Below, in pieces: positions 33,206 to 45,406 of a DNA stretch of 64,000 nucleotides. The notes beneath the pieces are model-generated. The model was not told the origin of the DNA, did not search any database, and was given only the letters and a program-made list of their open reading frames with translations. The first letter of the stretch is position 1, and each line of letters starts with the position of its first letter. Source of the DNA: Cherax quadricarinatus (lineage: Eukaryota > Arthropoda > Malacostraca > Decapoda > Parastacidae); contig NC_091298.1 in the NCBI RefSeq assembly GCF_038502225.1, positions 45,425,304 to 45,489,303 of the forward strand. Reading direction: 5' to 3'. The position numbers were made by a program, and so were the translations under genes.

Positions 33206-34310
33206 AAGCTGTATGGGAGAAGGGGTTACTAGCCCCCATTGCTACTGGCATTTTTGCTGACTTTTTCAACACACCTGGCTTATGGAGGAAAATTTCTTAA
33301 ACATACCACTTCCTTGTAGATATGAAAGGAAGATAATAAGAAATAATAATGAGGGTATGTAAAGGTAGAAAGTTGAAAGTGATTATAGATAAGAGTAAGG
33401 TGATGAGGGTATCAAATGATTTAGATAAAAAAAAATTGGATATCACATTGGAGAGAGGGAGTATGGAAGAAGTGAATGTTTTCAGATATTTGGGAGTTGA
33501 CTTGTCAGCAGATGGGTTTATGAAATATGAGGTTAACAATAGGATTGATGAAGAAAAAATGGTGAGTGGTGCCTTGAGGTATCTGTGGAGACAAAAAACT
33601 TTATCCATGGAGGCAAAGAAGGGAATGTACGAAAGTATAGTGGTACCAACACTTTTGTGGGTGTGAAGCTTGGGTTGTAAATGCTGTGGCGAGGTGGCGG
33701 CTGGGGGCAGTGGAGATGTCGTGTCTAAGGGCAGTGTGTGGTGTAAATATTAGGTAGAGAATTTGTAGTGTGGAAATTAAGAGGGCATGTGGAGTTAATA
33801 AAAGTACTAGTCAGAGGGCTGAAGAGGGGTTGTTGAGGGGGTTTGGTCGTTTAGAAAGAATGGAACAAAGTAGAATGACTTGGAGAGCGTATTAATCTGT
33901 AGGGGAGGGAGAGTGGGGTAGGGGTCGTCCTCGAAAAGGTTGGAGGGAGGGGGTAAAGGAGGTTTTGTGGGTGAGGGGCTTGGACTTCCAGCAAGCATGT
34001 GTTTGTGTGTTGGATAGGAGTGAATGGAGACAAATAGTTTTTGGGACCTGGCAATCTGTTGGAATGTGAAGGGATTCAGGGAAACCAGTTAACCAGACTT
34101 GAGTCCTGGAAATAAGAAGTACAATGTCTGCACTTTAAAGGAGGGGTTTAGGATATTGGCAGTTTGGTGGGACTTCTAAACTGTCGTATCTGAGCACCTC
34201 TACAAAGACAGTGATTATGTATGAGTGATGCTGAAAGTGCTGAATGATGATGATAGTATTTTTCTTTTTGGGTCACCCTGTCTCAGTGGGAAACGATCGA
34301 TGTGTAAAAA
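33206..34310 (+). pseudogene. Old LINE A fragments, inverted junction then RT 3' half
   Basis: Bases 33206-33340 match the LINE A 5' leader on the minus strand (gagaaggggttactagccc). From 33348 the plus strand reads the RT C-terminal region (MRVCKGRKLKVIIDKSKVM, FRYLGVDLSADG, LRYLWRQKTLSMEAKKG) and the 3' UTR to the stem-loop near 34300. Many substitutions and stops show these are far older than copies 1 and 2. Confidence 0.78.
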
Positions 34311-34379
34311 AAAAAAAAAGAACTATTAAGAAAAACCAAAGAAAACTCAGACAAGTGTGTATACATAAATGTGTACTTA

Positions 34380-35990
34380 CATGTGTAGCATGACCTAATT
34401 TTAAGTTAAGGTAGCAAGATGTGCCTGTTGTCTTGTGTGTTTATGAGGCAGAAAAAAAACATCAGCACTCCTACCATTATATAAAACAAATACAGGTTTC
34501 TTGGCTTAAACTCATTTGGCAGGACAGTAGTACCTTCCTGGGTGGTTGCTGTCTACCAACTTATTATAATTACTACTACTACAAAAGAGATGGTAAAAAT
34601 TATAAGAGAAAAAGTTTACTGAGTATACCAGGTAGTGTGTGTGGTAAGGTTATTATTGAAAGAATTAGAGGTAATGCAGAGAGCAGGATTGCAGATGAAC
34701 AAGGAGGCTTTAGAATGGGTAGGGGATGTGAAGATCTTCACAGTTGAAAGTGAACATAGATAAGAGTAAGGTGATGAGGGCATCAAACTAGTTAGGTGAA
34801 GAAAAATTGGATATCACATTGGAGGGAGGGAGTTCAGATATTTAGGAGTAGATTTGCCAGCAGATGGGTTTATAAAGAACAAGGTTAACCATAGAATTGA
34901 TGAAGAAAAAAAGGTGAGTGGTGCATTGAGGTGTCTATGGATACAAAAACTTTATCCATGGAGGTAAAGAAGGGAATGTGTGAGAGTATAGGGGCACCAA
35001 CACTCTTACATGGGTGTGAAGCATGGGTTGTGAATGTTGCAGTGAGGCAGAGGAGGGTGGAAGCAGTGGAGATGTTGTGTCTAAGGGCAATGTGTGGTGT
35101 AAATATTATGCAGAGAATTCGTAGTGTTGAAATTAGGAGGTGTGGAGTTACTAAAAGTAGTGACTCGACTTGACTCACGAAATCGTAATGACACGATTGC
35201 AAATAAACCATACCCCGGCCGGGATTGAACCCGCGGTCAGAGTCTCAAAACTCCAGACCGTTGCGTTAGCCACTAGACCAGCTAGCCACAATAAGATTCG
35301 TCCAACTAGGTATATTTCTACACCATAAGAAGGTTAGCATAGGCACCACTGTGACCACAAATGCAAGTTTTTACAGACGAATCTCCAGCTAGCGTGGCCG
35401 TGACGAACTCTAGCTCAAGCCCCCTCACTGCCATCAACATGACTCACGAAATCGTAATGACACGATTGCAAACAAACCATACCATTCAGAGGAGGGGTTG
35501 TTGAGGTTGTTTGGACATTTATAAAGGATGGAACAAAGTAGATTGACTTGGAGGGCATATAAATCTGTAGTGGAAGGAAGGCGGGGTAGGGGTTGGCCTA
35601 GGTAAGGATGGAGGGAAGGGGTAAAGGAAGTTTTGTGTGCAGTGGACTTGGACTTCCATCAAATGTGCATGAGTGTGTTAGGAGCAGATGGAGATGAATA
35701 GTTTTTATGATTTGACATGCTGTTAGAGTATGAGCAAAATAACATATATGAAGGAATTCAGGGAAACCAGCAAGCCGGACTTGATTTCTGGAGGTGGGAA
35801 GTATAGTGCCTGCACTCTGAAGGAGGGGTGTTGATATATGGCAGTTTTTTTTACTCTAGTGTAGGGATGCCTCTGGCAAGACAGTGATGGAGTAAGTGAT
35901 GATGAAAGTGTTTCTTCTTTTTTGGTTTCTTCTTTTTCGGGTCACCCTGCTCCAGTGGAAAATGGCTGATGTGTTAATAAAAAATATATA
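34380..35990 (+). pseudogene. Old LINE A fragments with internal SINE
   Basis: 34380-34560 is LINE A 5' leader on the minus strand (ctgggtggttgctgtctacc). 34580-35990 reads plus-strand RT pieces (GKVIIERI, IADEQGGFRMGRGCE, then LKVNIDKSKVM-like, SMEVKKGMCESIGAPTLLHGCEAW) and the 3' UTR. A large internal deletion removes the active-site region. A tRNA-derived SINE interrupts it at about 35165-35484. Confidence 0.75.
35172..35484 (-). mobile_element. tRNA-derived SINE
   Basis: On the minus strand, a tRNA-like head has A box TGGTCTAGTGG (35270-35280) and B box GGTTCAATCCC (35221-35231), spaced about 40 bp, as required for RNA polymerase III. A 43-bp sequence (actcacgaaatcgtaatgac...) occurs at both ends (35173-35215 and 35442-35484). 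This suggests a dimer, a permuted copy or an unusually long duplication. The folded tRNA is imperfect, so it is not a functional tRNA gene. Confidence 0.8.
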
Positions 35991-37440
35991 AAAGAAGAAA
36001 ATTAAAAATGAATGAAGAAAAGAGCAGTGCGATGAAAGTAACACAAAGTCTGGGCAATGATAGATTAAAATCAGATTGCAGGAAGGGAATATAGAGGTAC
36101 ATAGTGGATGTGTTTTAATACACTGTCCATCTCCTGCTGAGGTAGTGTGACTCAAAAAAAAAAAAACACTTTTGCTGTCATTTATTCAATTGTGCTAACC
36201 TCACAGTTCAGATGACCATCCAAACTGCAGTATCCCCACCCATCCTTCAGAGTGTAGGCACTGTACTTCCCACCTCCAGGACTCAAGTCTGCCTAACTGG
36301 CTTCCCTAAATTCCTTCATAATAAATGTTACCTTGCTCACACTCACTCCAACAGCACATCACATCATAAAAAACACTTTCCCCTACTCCTGTCTAACATG
36401 CTCACACAATGTAGTATTTAGATACTTGGGAAGAGACTTGTCAGCAGGTGGGCTGTGAAAGATGGGGTGAATCATAAAATAAATAAAGGTAATATAAAGT
36501 GGGTGGTGTGTTGAGGCATCCATAGAAAGAAAGGTTGTCTGTGGAGACAAAAAATGGAATGTACCAGTGTATAGTAGTACATACACACTTTTATATGGGT
36601 GTGAAGCATGGGTTTTGAATGTTGCTGTGAAATGGAGATGATGGCAGTGGAGATATAATGTTTAAGAATGATGTGTAGCTTGAATATTGTGGAGAGAATT
36701 CAGAGCATAGAAATTAGAAGATGATGTGGGGTCACCAAGGGCATAATTTAGAAGGCTGAGGAAGGATTGTTGAGGTGGTTTGGGCATGAAGAGAGGATGG
36801 AGAGGGATAGGAAGACAAAGGGGGAGTATAATATGAGGTGGAAGGTAGGAGGGGGTAAAAGAGGCTTTGAGTTTTAAGGGCTTGAAAATCCAGCAGGCTT
36901 GTGTAAGTGCATTAAATAGTAGTGAATGGAGACAAATAGTTCTTAATAGATGTGCTGTTGAAGTGTGAGCAAGGTAACTTTTATGAAGGTATTTAGGGAA
37001 ACCAGTTAGATGACCTTGAGTCAGGAGGTGGGAAGTACAGTGCCTGCACCTGAAGGAGTGGGGATGTTGCAGTCAGAGGGTAATCTGAGCTGTGATATCA
37101 GCACACTTCTGGAAAGACAGTGATTAGATGAATGATGGTCAGTGTGTTTCCTTCTTTGGGTCACCTTGCCTTAGCAGATGTCCATTAAGTTAAAAAAAAA
37201 AAACTCGGGCAGTCTCCCACTTAGGTAGTGTGACTTGACAAAGAAGAAAACACTTTCACTGCCACTAAACCATTGTCTTGCCAGAAACAGTTTGGAAGGG
37301 TATTTGAAACATAGTGTCAGCTGTCTCTGGCAAGACAGTGATAAAGTGAGTGATGGTGAAAGTGTTTCTTCTTTTTTTGGGGGGTCACCCTGCTTTGGTG
37401 GGAGACAGGTGGTGTGGTAAAGAAACAAAATTAAGCCTAT
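35991..37440. repeat. Mosaic of short LINE A 3'-end fragments in alternating orientation
   Basis: The blocks alternate. 36000-36110 is plus (RT-like); 36110-36410 is minus (3' UTR, ccttcagagtgtaggcactg); 36411-37190 is plus (FRYLGRDLSAG-like to 3' UTR); 37200-37300 is minus; 37300-37430 is plus (ggcaagacagtgataaagtg to the stem-loop). All are degraded. Confidence 0.72.
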
Positions 37441-37962
37441 GAGGAATTACATCTATCACCTTAAGGTGTACATAATCTTTTTTTGTGTACAAGTCACAGT
37501 AAAAATTCATTATTATTCATTAATTTTTTAATTTATATTAATTTACCTGATAGAGCACTACTATTTAACAAGACAAATAACCAGTATCATTACACTTCAC
37601 AATATTTTTTTTATTTAGCAAAGCTGAGCACATTTGCAGTATAGTGTTACAGTATATGATAGTTACATAGTGAGAACAATGTTTTCACTGTCCCATTCCA
37701 TCATGCAGGATGAGTCGCATGCATAATGTTGAAATGTATCAGCCTCAGCTGGGAGACTTTATTTAGGTCATGAAGATATTGTCAAGTATTCCACTATGGC
37801 ACCTTCAAAGGTTGCTTGTCAGCAGAGCTGGAGTTACTACTACATAGGAATAACCATGTGACATAGCCTAGGGATACTGGCTTTCTCATGTTAATTAGTG
37901 GATTTCTATAATTTATTTTTAGTCACTTGTGAAATTATCAAGATTACTTTGTGTTAACTTAG
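37441..37962. other. Intronic sequence before Dscam exon 3
   Basis: AT-rich, no recognised repeat. It ends at acceptor gtgttaacttag for the exon at 37963. Confidence 0.55.
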
Positions 37963-38110
37963 CTCCAGCACACTTTCCTGAGAAGCTGGGTCGTGTGGTA
38001 GTAAGGCTGGGTCAAACTGCAGTGTTGCGCTGCCCAGCGCATGGTGACCGTCCTATAGATATTCTATGGTCAGTTGATGGCCGTCGCCTTGACCCTCATG
38101 CAGATCCTAG
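37963..38110 (+). CDS. Dscam: Dscam-family receptor, exon encoding first half of Ig9-like domain
   Basis: The 148-bp exon has acceptor gtgttaacttag and donor gtgagt. It enters in phase 1 and leaves in phase 2. The translation APAHFPEKLGRVVVRLGQT is followed by the first Ig cysteine (VLRCPAHGDRPIDILW) and the core tryptophan, then LDPHADPR. This parallels Dscam Ig9 (APPEF...LQCEAKGEKPIGILW...LDP). It is separated from the previous exon by about 10.1 kb of LINE and MITE sequence and from the next by about 20.0 kb. Its boundary with the previous exon falls exactly between two Ig domains. Confidence 0.87.
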
Positions 38111-38559
38111 GTGAGTTACTGTATGTGTACCTTCAATGCATGACTCTTGGCTGTCTATTTTGGCATAATTTTTACCTCGTTCATTTCCATTTCCTTGTTC
38201 AGAATCTTAACCAGATATTTTATTTGCATTCAAGTTTCAGAGAGGCTAGAAGAGCATTTAAAGGGGATGAAAGAGCATTTAATGATGCTCAAAGAGCATT
38301 TAATCTGTTAACTGTCCAATTGTAGATCTACATTGTCACTGCTAACTCTGAATATTTTGAAATTTTCTTGTTAAAAAAAGTATGCAATTTTCTGTGTGTA
38401 ATAAGACCAAAAAAAAAAAAAATTTTAGGGTCAGTACTTACCAAGATATAAGACCGTGAAGTTGGCACTAGATGCTCACCTGACAGCTTGCTCTGTAGAC
38501 TTTGCCCTGTGCAGTTGCAGAAGCTCTGACTCTCATCTTTACAGTCTTCCTTCGATCCC
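38111..38559. other. Start of the ~20-kb Dscam intron
   Basis: Plain intron. It contains a small imperfect repeat agagcatttaa (about 38246-38305) and a poly-A run at 38411. Confidence 0.5.
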
Positions 38560-40090
38560 CGTTGGGGAGGGGAAGCTTTACCTTTATTGTCGTCATCTTT
38601 GATCTTTCATGATGAACTATTCTAATCGTGTTAAGATTAAACCTTGCAGGGGAACTGTAAATGACTCTTCAAAACTTGCACTTGCAGCTGTCATTAGGGG
38701 CGGCTTGCAAGTGAAGTGACACTATTCTGACGCTCCAAGATGCCTTCATTGTTGTGTGTAATGATGATGTTGAGGCTGAAAAGCTACTTGCCTCTTCCAC
38801 CACCATCACTCTCACTGACCAAGGCTTTACCGTCATGTCCTCCATGGCTTTAAGGGCCAAGAGGACTGTCTTCCTCAGGAAACTAGACAAACTTCTTTCT
38901 TCACAACCCATTGATGACCTCAAGACCTCCATTGAAGACCAGAACTCCTGGGCTACAGTGGAGCGCATTACCAAAATTCTTACTGCTTCATCCATGTTTA
39001 AAATCACATTGATGTGACCATGGTTGCCCATGCTGTGGCTGAGGGTCTGGCCATCTATTATTACTTCATAAGCCCCAGTTATATTGAAGCAGAAAGGTAC
39101 AACCATATCCCACAATGCTGGAATTGCTATTCTTATATGCACAGCACTAAGGACTGCCCCATTAAGGACAGGAAGTTCTGCACGACTTGTGGTTGTGAGG
39201 GTCACGATTTCAAGACATGCTCCACTACCACTTCAACACCAACTTACCTGAACTGCAAGAGCAACCACCACACTCTTGCTGCAAAATGTCCTACACAGCG
39301 TGAAATGTTGAAAAAACTCAAGAAGCAGCACAGAAGAAGTCCTCTTCTAGATCTCCCACTTAGGCTACTATCACCAAATTACAGGCAGATACTACTAAAC
39401 TTCTCCAGGCTGCTCAAGCCTCCACCACCACCACCTTCATACCTGTGACCCAACCAAAATTTACTACTGTATGATGTATGCCAATATGCAGAATATGTCT
39501 CTCCCTGGAACCTTCAACACCACCATTAATGAGCTCTTCAGAATGAACATGCCAGAGTTTACTTTCCCTGCTTCCCCACCTTCTTCAGCCATACTCAAGA
39601 CCACCTCAAATTATGTCAATGTTTCCATACCAGTAAGCTCTAACAGCTCCACTACCACCACCACCTTCATGTGATGAGACTCCTCCAAATTCCACCAATG
39701 AGAGGCCACAGTTGACTTATTCCACCACTACTGCAGTGGACCAGTCAGCCAGCACCATCGAAGACTCGCCCTCTGTATCCTCTTTTGGGGAAGAGGAGGA
39801 AGATGTTGATGACTCCTGCATCAGCTCACCTACTTAGGGCAACCTGACTTTCTATACATCTCCTTTGAATGAGGACACCATGACCTGCACAGAACTGTAC
39901 AAAGGGCTCTGTGCAAGGTCTGTTAAATTCACTTGTGAGACTCCACACCATTTCACTCTAAACAAAGTTCTGGAGCTCATCAAACCACTCCACTTTACTT
40001 TTGGTAACAAAACAAAACTGTACCACTTCTCCAGAACTAATTTCAAGAAATTTGAGAATGACTATTCACTAAATGCTCCACATTAAATAA
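38560..40090 (+). pseudogene. Gag-like ORF1 remnant of a non-LTR element with CCHC knuckles
   Basis: Frames at 38754-39017 and 39014-39448 join a leader to a cysteine-rich region. The knuckles are CWNCYSYMHSTKDC and CTTCGCEGHDFKTC (both C-x2-C-x4-H-x4-C) and a third, imperfect one near NCKSNHHTLAAKC. A low-complexity Thr/Pro/Ser part and a C-terminal block (39865-40086, LYKGLCARSVKFTCETP) follow. Three CCHC knuckles are typical of ORF1 in I/Jockey/R1-type LINEs. Several stops and frameshifts are present and no RT follows, so only the ORF1 half survives. Confidence 0.62.
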
Positions 40091-41196
40091 CACCTACAAC
40101 TGAGCTGCCTCTATTGTCCCCACCTACCTCCCTTCCTGTGACCAAGCCTGCTGCAAGCTACCCAAGAACCAAGACTTCCACCAACTAAGAACAATGCATT
40201 CTTGTCCTCCGGCTACCTCTCCTGCTTCTTCAGTCCTTTCCATGAGTGTCTAGCTGCTGGGTTAAGCCCTGACACTATCTCTTTTACTCATAACTTTCCT
40301 CTCACTAGTCTACTCTTCCCTGCTCACCCCACTTTCTTGCTCACCTCACTTCCCCGCTCACCCCACAAAGGTCTTACTTAAACTTTCTTGTCCTGCAACA
40401 TGGAGTCCTGCCACTCCCAGAAATGTTTTTGATATACCTTTTTTGTTTTTAATTTATATAATTTTTATGTTCTGATAACTACACTTTGTAGTAATTCTTG
40501 TGATTTCATAGCCAGTGTTTGTTCTGACACTAATATTAGGTACTGAAATAGTACTCAAATAATCACAAACACACTGACAGGTGAACATTTTCAAATGTCT
40601 TGGTCACATACTATTGTCGAGAAATATATACAAAGTATTTATAGGTCCCAGCAATGTTTTAGACATGCTGGAGTATATATGAAACTCCTTGAAGCACAGT
40701 GTAAGATGAATGTCACTCCACTGCTGACAGTGCACCACTCTGATATTGATGACTGTGCACTGCTCCAGTGAACCTTAACTTTATTTGTTTTCACTGTTAC
40801 ATATGTCTGTCTAGCTCTGTCTCTGTTTATCTGTCTCTGCTTATCTGTCTTTCTAACTGCTTGTGTGTCTGTCTTCCTGTCTCTCTGTCTGCTTCTCTCT
40901 CTGTCTCAAAGAGAGAGCCACTTATGAACCAACAGGTATTACACACAATGCAGAGTCTGATTCCTGAACAAGTGAAAATGTGTATTACTTGCCAGTCATG
41001 CTTATTATGTCTTATATCTACCATCACAGTATAGCACTGTCTGGATTTTTTGGGTTATCCTAGGTAATTTACTCTATGTATGATAACTGTATTTATGTGT
41101 ACCTGTGAGATAGAGACAGACAGACAGACATAAACAGAGATAGACAGAGACAGAAATAGAGATAGACACAAACAGAAATAGACACAGACAGAAATA
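40091..41196. repeat. Intronic stretch with inverted (CTGT)n / (GACA)n microsatellites
   Basis: 40805-40910 is a pyrimidine-rich tctgtctctg-type tract; 41104-41193 is the purine complement (gatagacagagacagaaata). The two are imperfect reverse complements about 190 bp apart and could form a stem. The rest is plain; 41042-41106 includes the common piece ttgggttatcctagg...atgtatgata seen also at 53100. Confidence 0.65.
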
Positions 41197-41300
41197 CAGT
41201 GGAACCTCTACTTGTGAGCGCATCCACGTGCGAGTTTTTCCGTACGAGCAGTCAATGGGTCAATTTTTTATTTCCTTACACGAGCAAAATTTCCATAAGC
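41197..41300. mobile_element. Solo end of another CAGTGG-type Tigger-like element
   Basis: It starts CAGTGGAACCTCTACTTGTG after TA, like the pogo-type ends at 3216, 21705, 50759 and 60835, but with a different subterminal sequence. No matching right end was found, so this is a fragment. Confidence 0.5.
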
Positions 41301-41369
41301 AAGCAGACCTCAAGACAGGTTCCTTGACACTGGTGAGGGGCTCTTGCTCTTGATCTAGGGAATTGTATC

Positions 41370-41770
41370 TCATTTGTTTGTTGGACTATCTTATTGAAAC
41401 TTGGGCAATGTATGATGGAAAGATGCTTCTTAATGTACACCAAAAATGAAAGAAATCTAAGCATAAATAATGGAGTTCACTTCTCAGCATTTGCCACCTC
41501 TTAGCAGTATTTTCGTATGGTTTTTTTGGTTGTATTCTCGTTTTTTGGTCTCATTTGATAGAATGGAAGATATATTACAGAAATAGGTATGATTTTGATT
41601 GCTTTCACAACAAAAAGTACCTTGAAATTGAGCTCAACACAGGAGAAATGTTCGATTGTTTTGGCTATGTTCAAGAGTAAACAGTAAACTGTCCATTCCA
41701 ATATGCAGTCATGAATGGGTTGACATTATTTATACAATTATTGCAATAAGACATAACAGTAAATCTTATA
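41370..41770 (+). repeat. MITE-family internal fragment
   Basis: Shares the interior of the TTAA MITE (gtattttcgtatggtttttt, gaatggaagatatattacag, gtaccttgaaattgagctca) joined to another repeat block (gggcaatgtatgatggaaag) also found at about 56005 and 56855. No TTAA ends are visible. Bases 41770-41933 after it look like another repeat end (agcataca..cagaggtac) that I cannot name. Confidence 0.6.
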
Positions 41771-41933
41771 TTTATTTATTTAGTAATTTTAGCATACATA
41801 CAGAGGTACAAAAAAATACAGGTAAGAGCAGCATGCCAAAGCCACTTATATGCATAGCATTACGGGCTGGCTTAAACTTAACTTAAGATTAACTAAGCAA
41901 TGATGAAATCAGTGATAAAACATTATTGTAAAC

Positions 41934-43337
41934 AGATAGGTAGTAGGTTGGTAGACAGCAACCACCCAGGGAAGTACTACCGTCCTGCCAGATGACTGTG
42001 AAACAGAAACCTGTAACTGTTTTGCATGATGGTAGGATTGCTGTTTTCTTTTTCTGTCTCATAAGCACGCTAGATAACAGGGATATCTTGCTACTCCTAC
42101 TTACACTTTGGTCACACTTCACAGACATGCACATGCATATATATGTACATACATCTAGGTTTTCTCCTTTTTCTAAATAGCTCTTGTTCTTCTTTATTTC
42201 TTCTATTGTCCATGGGGAAGTGGAAAAGAATCTTTCCTCCGTAAGCCATGCGTGTCGTATGAGGCGACTAAAATGCCGGGAGCAATGGGCTAGTAACCCC
42301 TTCTCCTGTAGACATTTACTAAAAAAGAGAAGAAGAAAAACTTTATAAAACTCGGATGCTTAAATGTGCGTGGATGTAGTGCGGATGACAAGAAACAGAT
42401 GATTGCTGATGTTATGAATGAAAAGAAGTTGGATGTCCTGGCCCTAAGCGAAACAAAGCTGAAGGGGGTAGGGGAGTTTCAGTGGGGGGAAATAAATGGG
42501 ATTAAATCTGGAGTATCTGAGAGAGTTAGAGCAAAGGAAGGGGTAGCAGTAATGTTGAATGATCAGTTATGGAAGGAGAAAAGAGAATATGAATGTGTAA
42601 ATTCAAGAATTATGTGGATTAAAGTAAAGGTTGGATGCGAGAAGTGGGTCATAATAAGCGTGTATGCACCTGGAGAAGAGAGAAATGCAGAGGAGAGAGA
42701 GAGATTTTGGGAGATGTTAAGTGAATGTATAGGAGCCTTTGAACCAAGTGAGAGAGTAATTGTGGTAGGGGACCTGAATGCTAAAGTAGGAGAAACTTTT
42801 AGAGAGGGTGTGGTAGGTAAGTTTGGGGTGCCAGGTGTAAATGATAATGGGAGCCCTTTCATTGAACTTTGTATAGAAAGGGGTTTAGTTATAGGTAATA
42901 CATATTTTAAGAAAAAGAGGATAAATAAGTATACAAAATATGATGTAGGGCGAAATGACAGTAGTTTGTTGGATTATGTATTGGTAGATAAAAGGCTGTT
43001 GAGTAGACTTCAGGATGTACATGTTTAAAGAGGGGCCACAGATATATCAGATCACTTTCTAGTTGTAGCTACACTGAGAGTAAAAGGTAGATGGGATACA
43101 AGGAGAATAGAAGTATCAGGGTAGAGAGAGGTGAAGGTTTATAAACTAAAAGAGGAGGCAGTTAGTGTAAGATATAAGCAGCTATTGGAGGATAGATGGG
43201 CTAATGAGAGCATAGGCAATGGGGTCGAAGAGGTATGGGGTAGGTTTAAAAATGTAGTGTTAGAGTGTTCAGCAGAAGTTTGTGGTTACAGGAAAGTGGG
43301 TGCGGGAGGGAAGAGGAGCGATTGGTGGAATGAAAGA
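41934..43337 (+). pseudogene. LINE A, copy 3, with 5' end but lacking the 3' half
   Basis: It has the complete 5' leader from ATAGGTAGTAGG and the endonuclease frame from 42366, which stops at 43028 (gtttaa where intact copies have gtttat). A second stop lies at about 43121. The sequence matches intact LINE A up to RSDWWN (about 43332), then changes abruptly. Loss of the 3' rather than the 5' end is not the usual truncation, so a later deletion or recombination removed it. Confidence 0.82.
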
Positions 43338-43978
43338 TGGTGGACAGGTACACAGGTACAAAGGATAATATAAAGGTTGGAGTTGAATATACAAACTTGA
43401 AAATTTGGCAACAAAATGTTATGGGAAGTATAAAATAATGTTTAATGTACAAAAGTAAAATTGACTGGTAGTAAATATGGTGTTTAATAAAATTTTAGTA
43501 AGTAATAATGATTACAAAAAAGTGAAAAAGTAATGTTTATTTCATTCAATATTGCACTGGTAGTTATACTAGAGGTTATATGGCAGTACAAGGTAATTAA
43601 GAGTACTCTAAGATAGTAAATGTGGTATTAAAACAGGTAGAGGTAATTAGACAAGTAATGGTTATTAAATGTCAAAAATGTTAAGAGTAAATTGAAATTA
43701 TAGTAAAAATGATAATTATTAATTTTAGTAAGTAATATCAATTGATAGTATTTAAAAAAATATGAGGTAGTAATATGGACAGAGAAAGTATCAATTCAGC
43801 TAATGTTTAAGCAAACAATATTAAATAAGAAAATTACATAAGGTGACTTATGCTTACTAGTAAAATCACAAAATGAGGTAGTTGATTATTTAATTACTAA
43901 GAGATTGTACAATGAAATTTGAACAATAATGGAGCAAAACATACACTACACTATGTAGGCTTTTAGGTTGGACATTGT
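43338..43978. other. AT-rich sequence between LINE A copy 3 and LINE D
   Basis: Rich in aagtaataatg-, aaaatttta- and ggtagtaatat-like words; no ORF or known repeat recognised. It may be the 3' part of LINE D on the minus strand or unrelated intron. Confidence 0.4.
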
Positions 43979-44726
43979 TTAGTTATTCTCTGTAAGATTA
44001 GTATCCCTGAGAAATCGTGATAGATCATTCTCGTTCGTTATTGTGTACAGTTGACCTACATTTGTTTTCCTAACAAGAATTTTCCCATCTCGTGTGAAGT
44101 ATTGGTGTATTGTGTCATTATTCTCCCGCTTAAGTTTTCTGACTCTATACAGGAGGTTCTGACGTTTTTTGGTAAGACACTCGTTTATGTATACCTCTTT
44201 CTTTACTTTAATAGATGCAATAATTAAGTCTTTTTTCCTGTCATGTGAGTGGAATCTAAGCATAACACTTTTTCTACCATGGGATCCTAGTAACCTGGCT
44301 TCTTTTATTTCTGACTCTGGTACAATAACACTTGTTTGGTCCTTCATGATCTGCAGAGTAATTTCTTTACTGTTTGTTTGGTTCATATCACTGGGAAAAA
44401 GTGGACTGTTAACTATTACTGCGTCCGATAGTTTATCTTGCTCAGTTTTATCTTCTTGGAGAGCAAAGTAGTCACTGAACTGGTTATCTAAGTTGTTCTT
44501 CCATTCTTTTACTGCTTCTTCAACCTTTGTATTAAGAGATATTATTTGTTGGGTATGGCTATGTTACGTTGGTTTATCCCGTATTACTTTGATAGTAAGG
44601 TTCTCACTACATGTTCTAGTGTGGGGTAGCTTTTTACTTACTGGCCTTATCTGTCTAGGGGTAATACTTACACTATGGCTGATCATCCTGAGTGTCTCTG
44701 ATATCCTTTCACCAGCCCTCTTCACA
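43979..44726 (-). pseudogene. LINE D ORF1, C-terminal part
   Basis: A 135-codon frame (43979-44386) contains RLLGSHGRKSVMLRFHSHD, INECLTKKRQNLLYRVRKLK and YFTRDGKILVRKT. This pattern of a compact RNA-binding-like domain followed by a basic region is common in arthropod LINE ORF1 proteins. Upstream codons to 44726 are also readable with frame changes. It is separated from its N-terminal part (47994-48255) by the gypsy insertion. Confidence 0.62.
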
Positions 44727-45406
44727 GGTTATGTAAACTACTACTATAAAAATATAACTGTATTCTCAATAGATATGTACAGAATATACAATTACAGCCT
44801 CACATTTTCAAAACAAAGATCTACACACTCCATAGCTGTTCTCCACATGGTGTTTTCCAACAACTTTTGTCCTCTCTTCTTGACATAATTCTGGGCTAAC
44901 CAGTGTTTTGACACACTTTAGTCACCCTGGGTATGGTGGCCACAACTTAACTTATAAAAACTCACCCCCTGGAGCACACACAATGCCCCAAAAGATAGAA
45001 GAAGGACCCAGAGATCCTGCCAGGTTGAAGGTCAGCCACAGAGAGGGAGCCTCAGTCAGAGGGAGAGAGAGAAAGACTAGCTAAGCTCCTCCCACCAAAA
45101 CAAAAGACTGTTGTCAAGCACAATTCTCCAGTTACCACAATTCTACCACACCTTAATTTTACTTTTATAAAAAGAAATACAACTTTATAAACTACTTATT
45201 TAAATTGTGTGTTTGTGTCTATAGTATAACCTATTATATTGAGAAAAATAGGCTTGACCCAGCTGCCTCTCAGTCATAAGGTTGATCAGCCCTTATGACA
45301 TTTAGAACTGAGTCCCCATCAATTCAATATAATTAGGTATTCCAGAGTAACTGTTACTTATAAATACATGTTGGGTCCTATAGCCCCATAACACCCCCAC
45401 CTCCAG

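Noticed and set aside
35221..35290. A functional tRNA gene on the minus strand
   Set aside because: A and B boxes are present, but stems are imperfect and the sequence continues into a SINE body with a flanking duplication.
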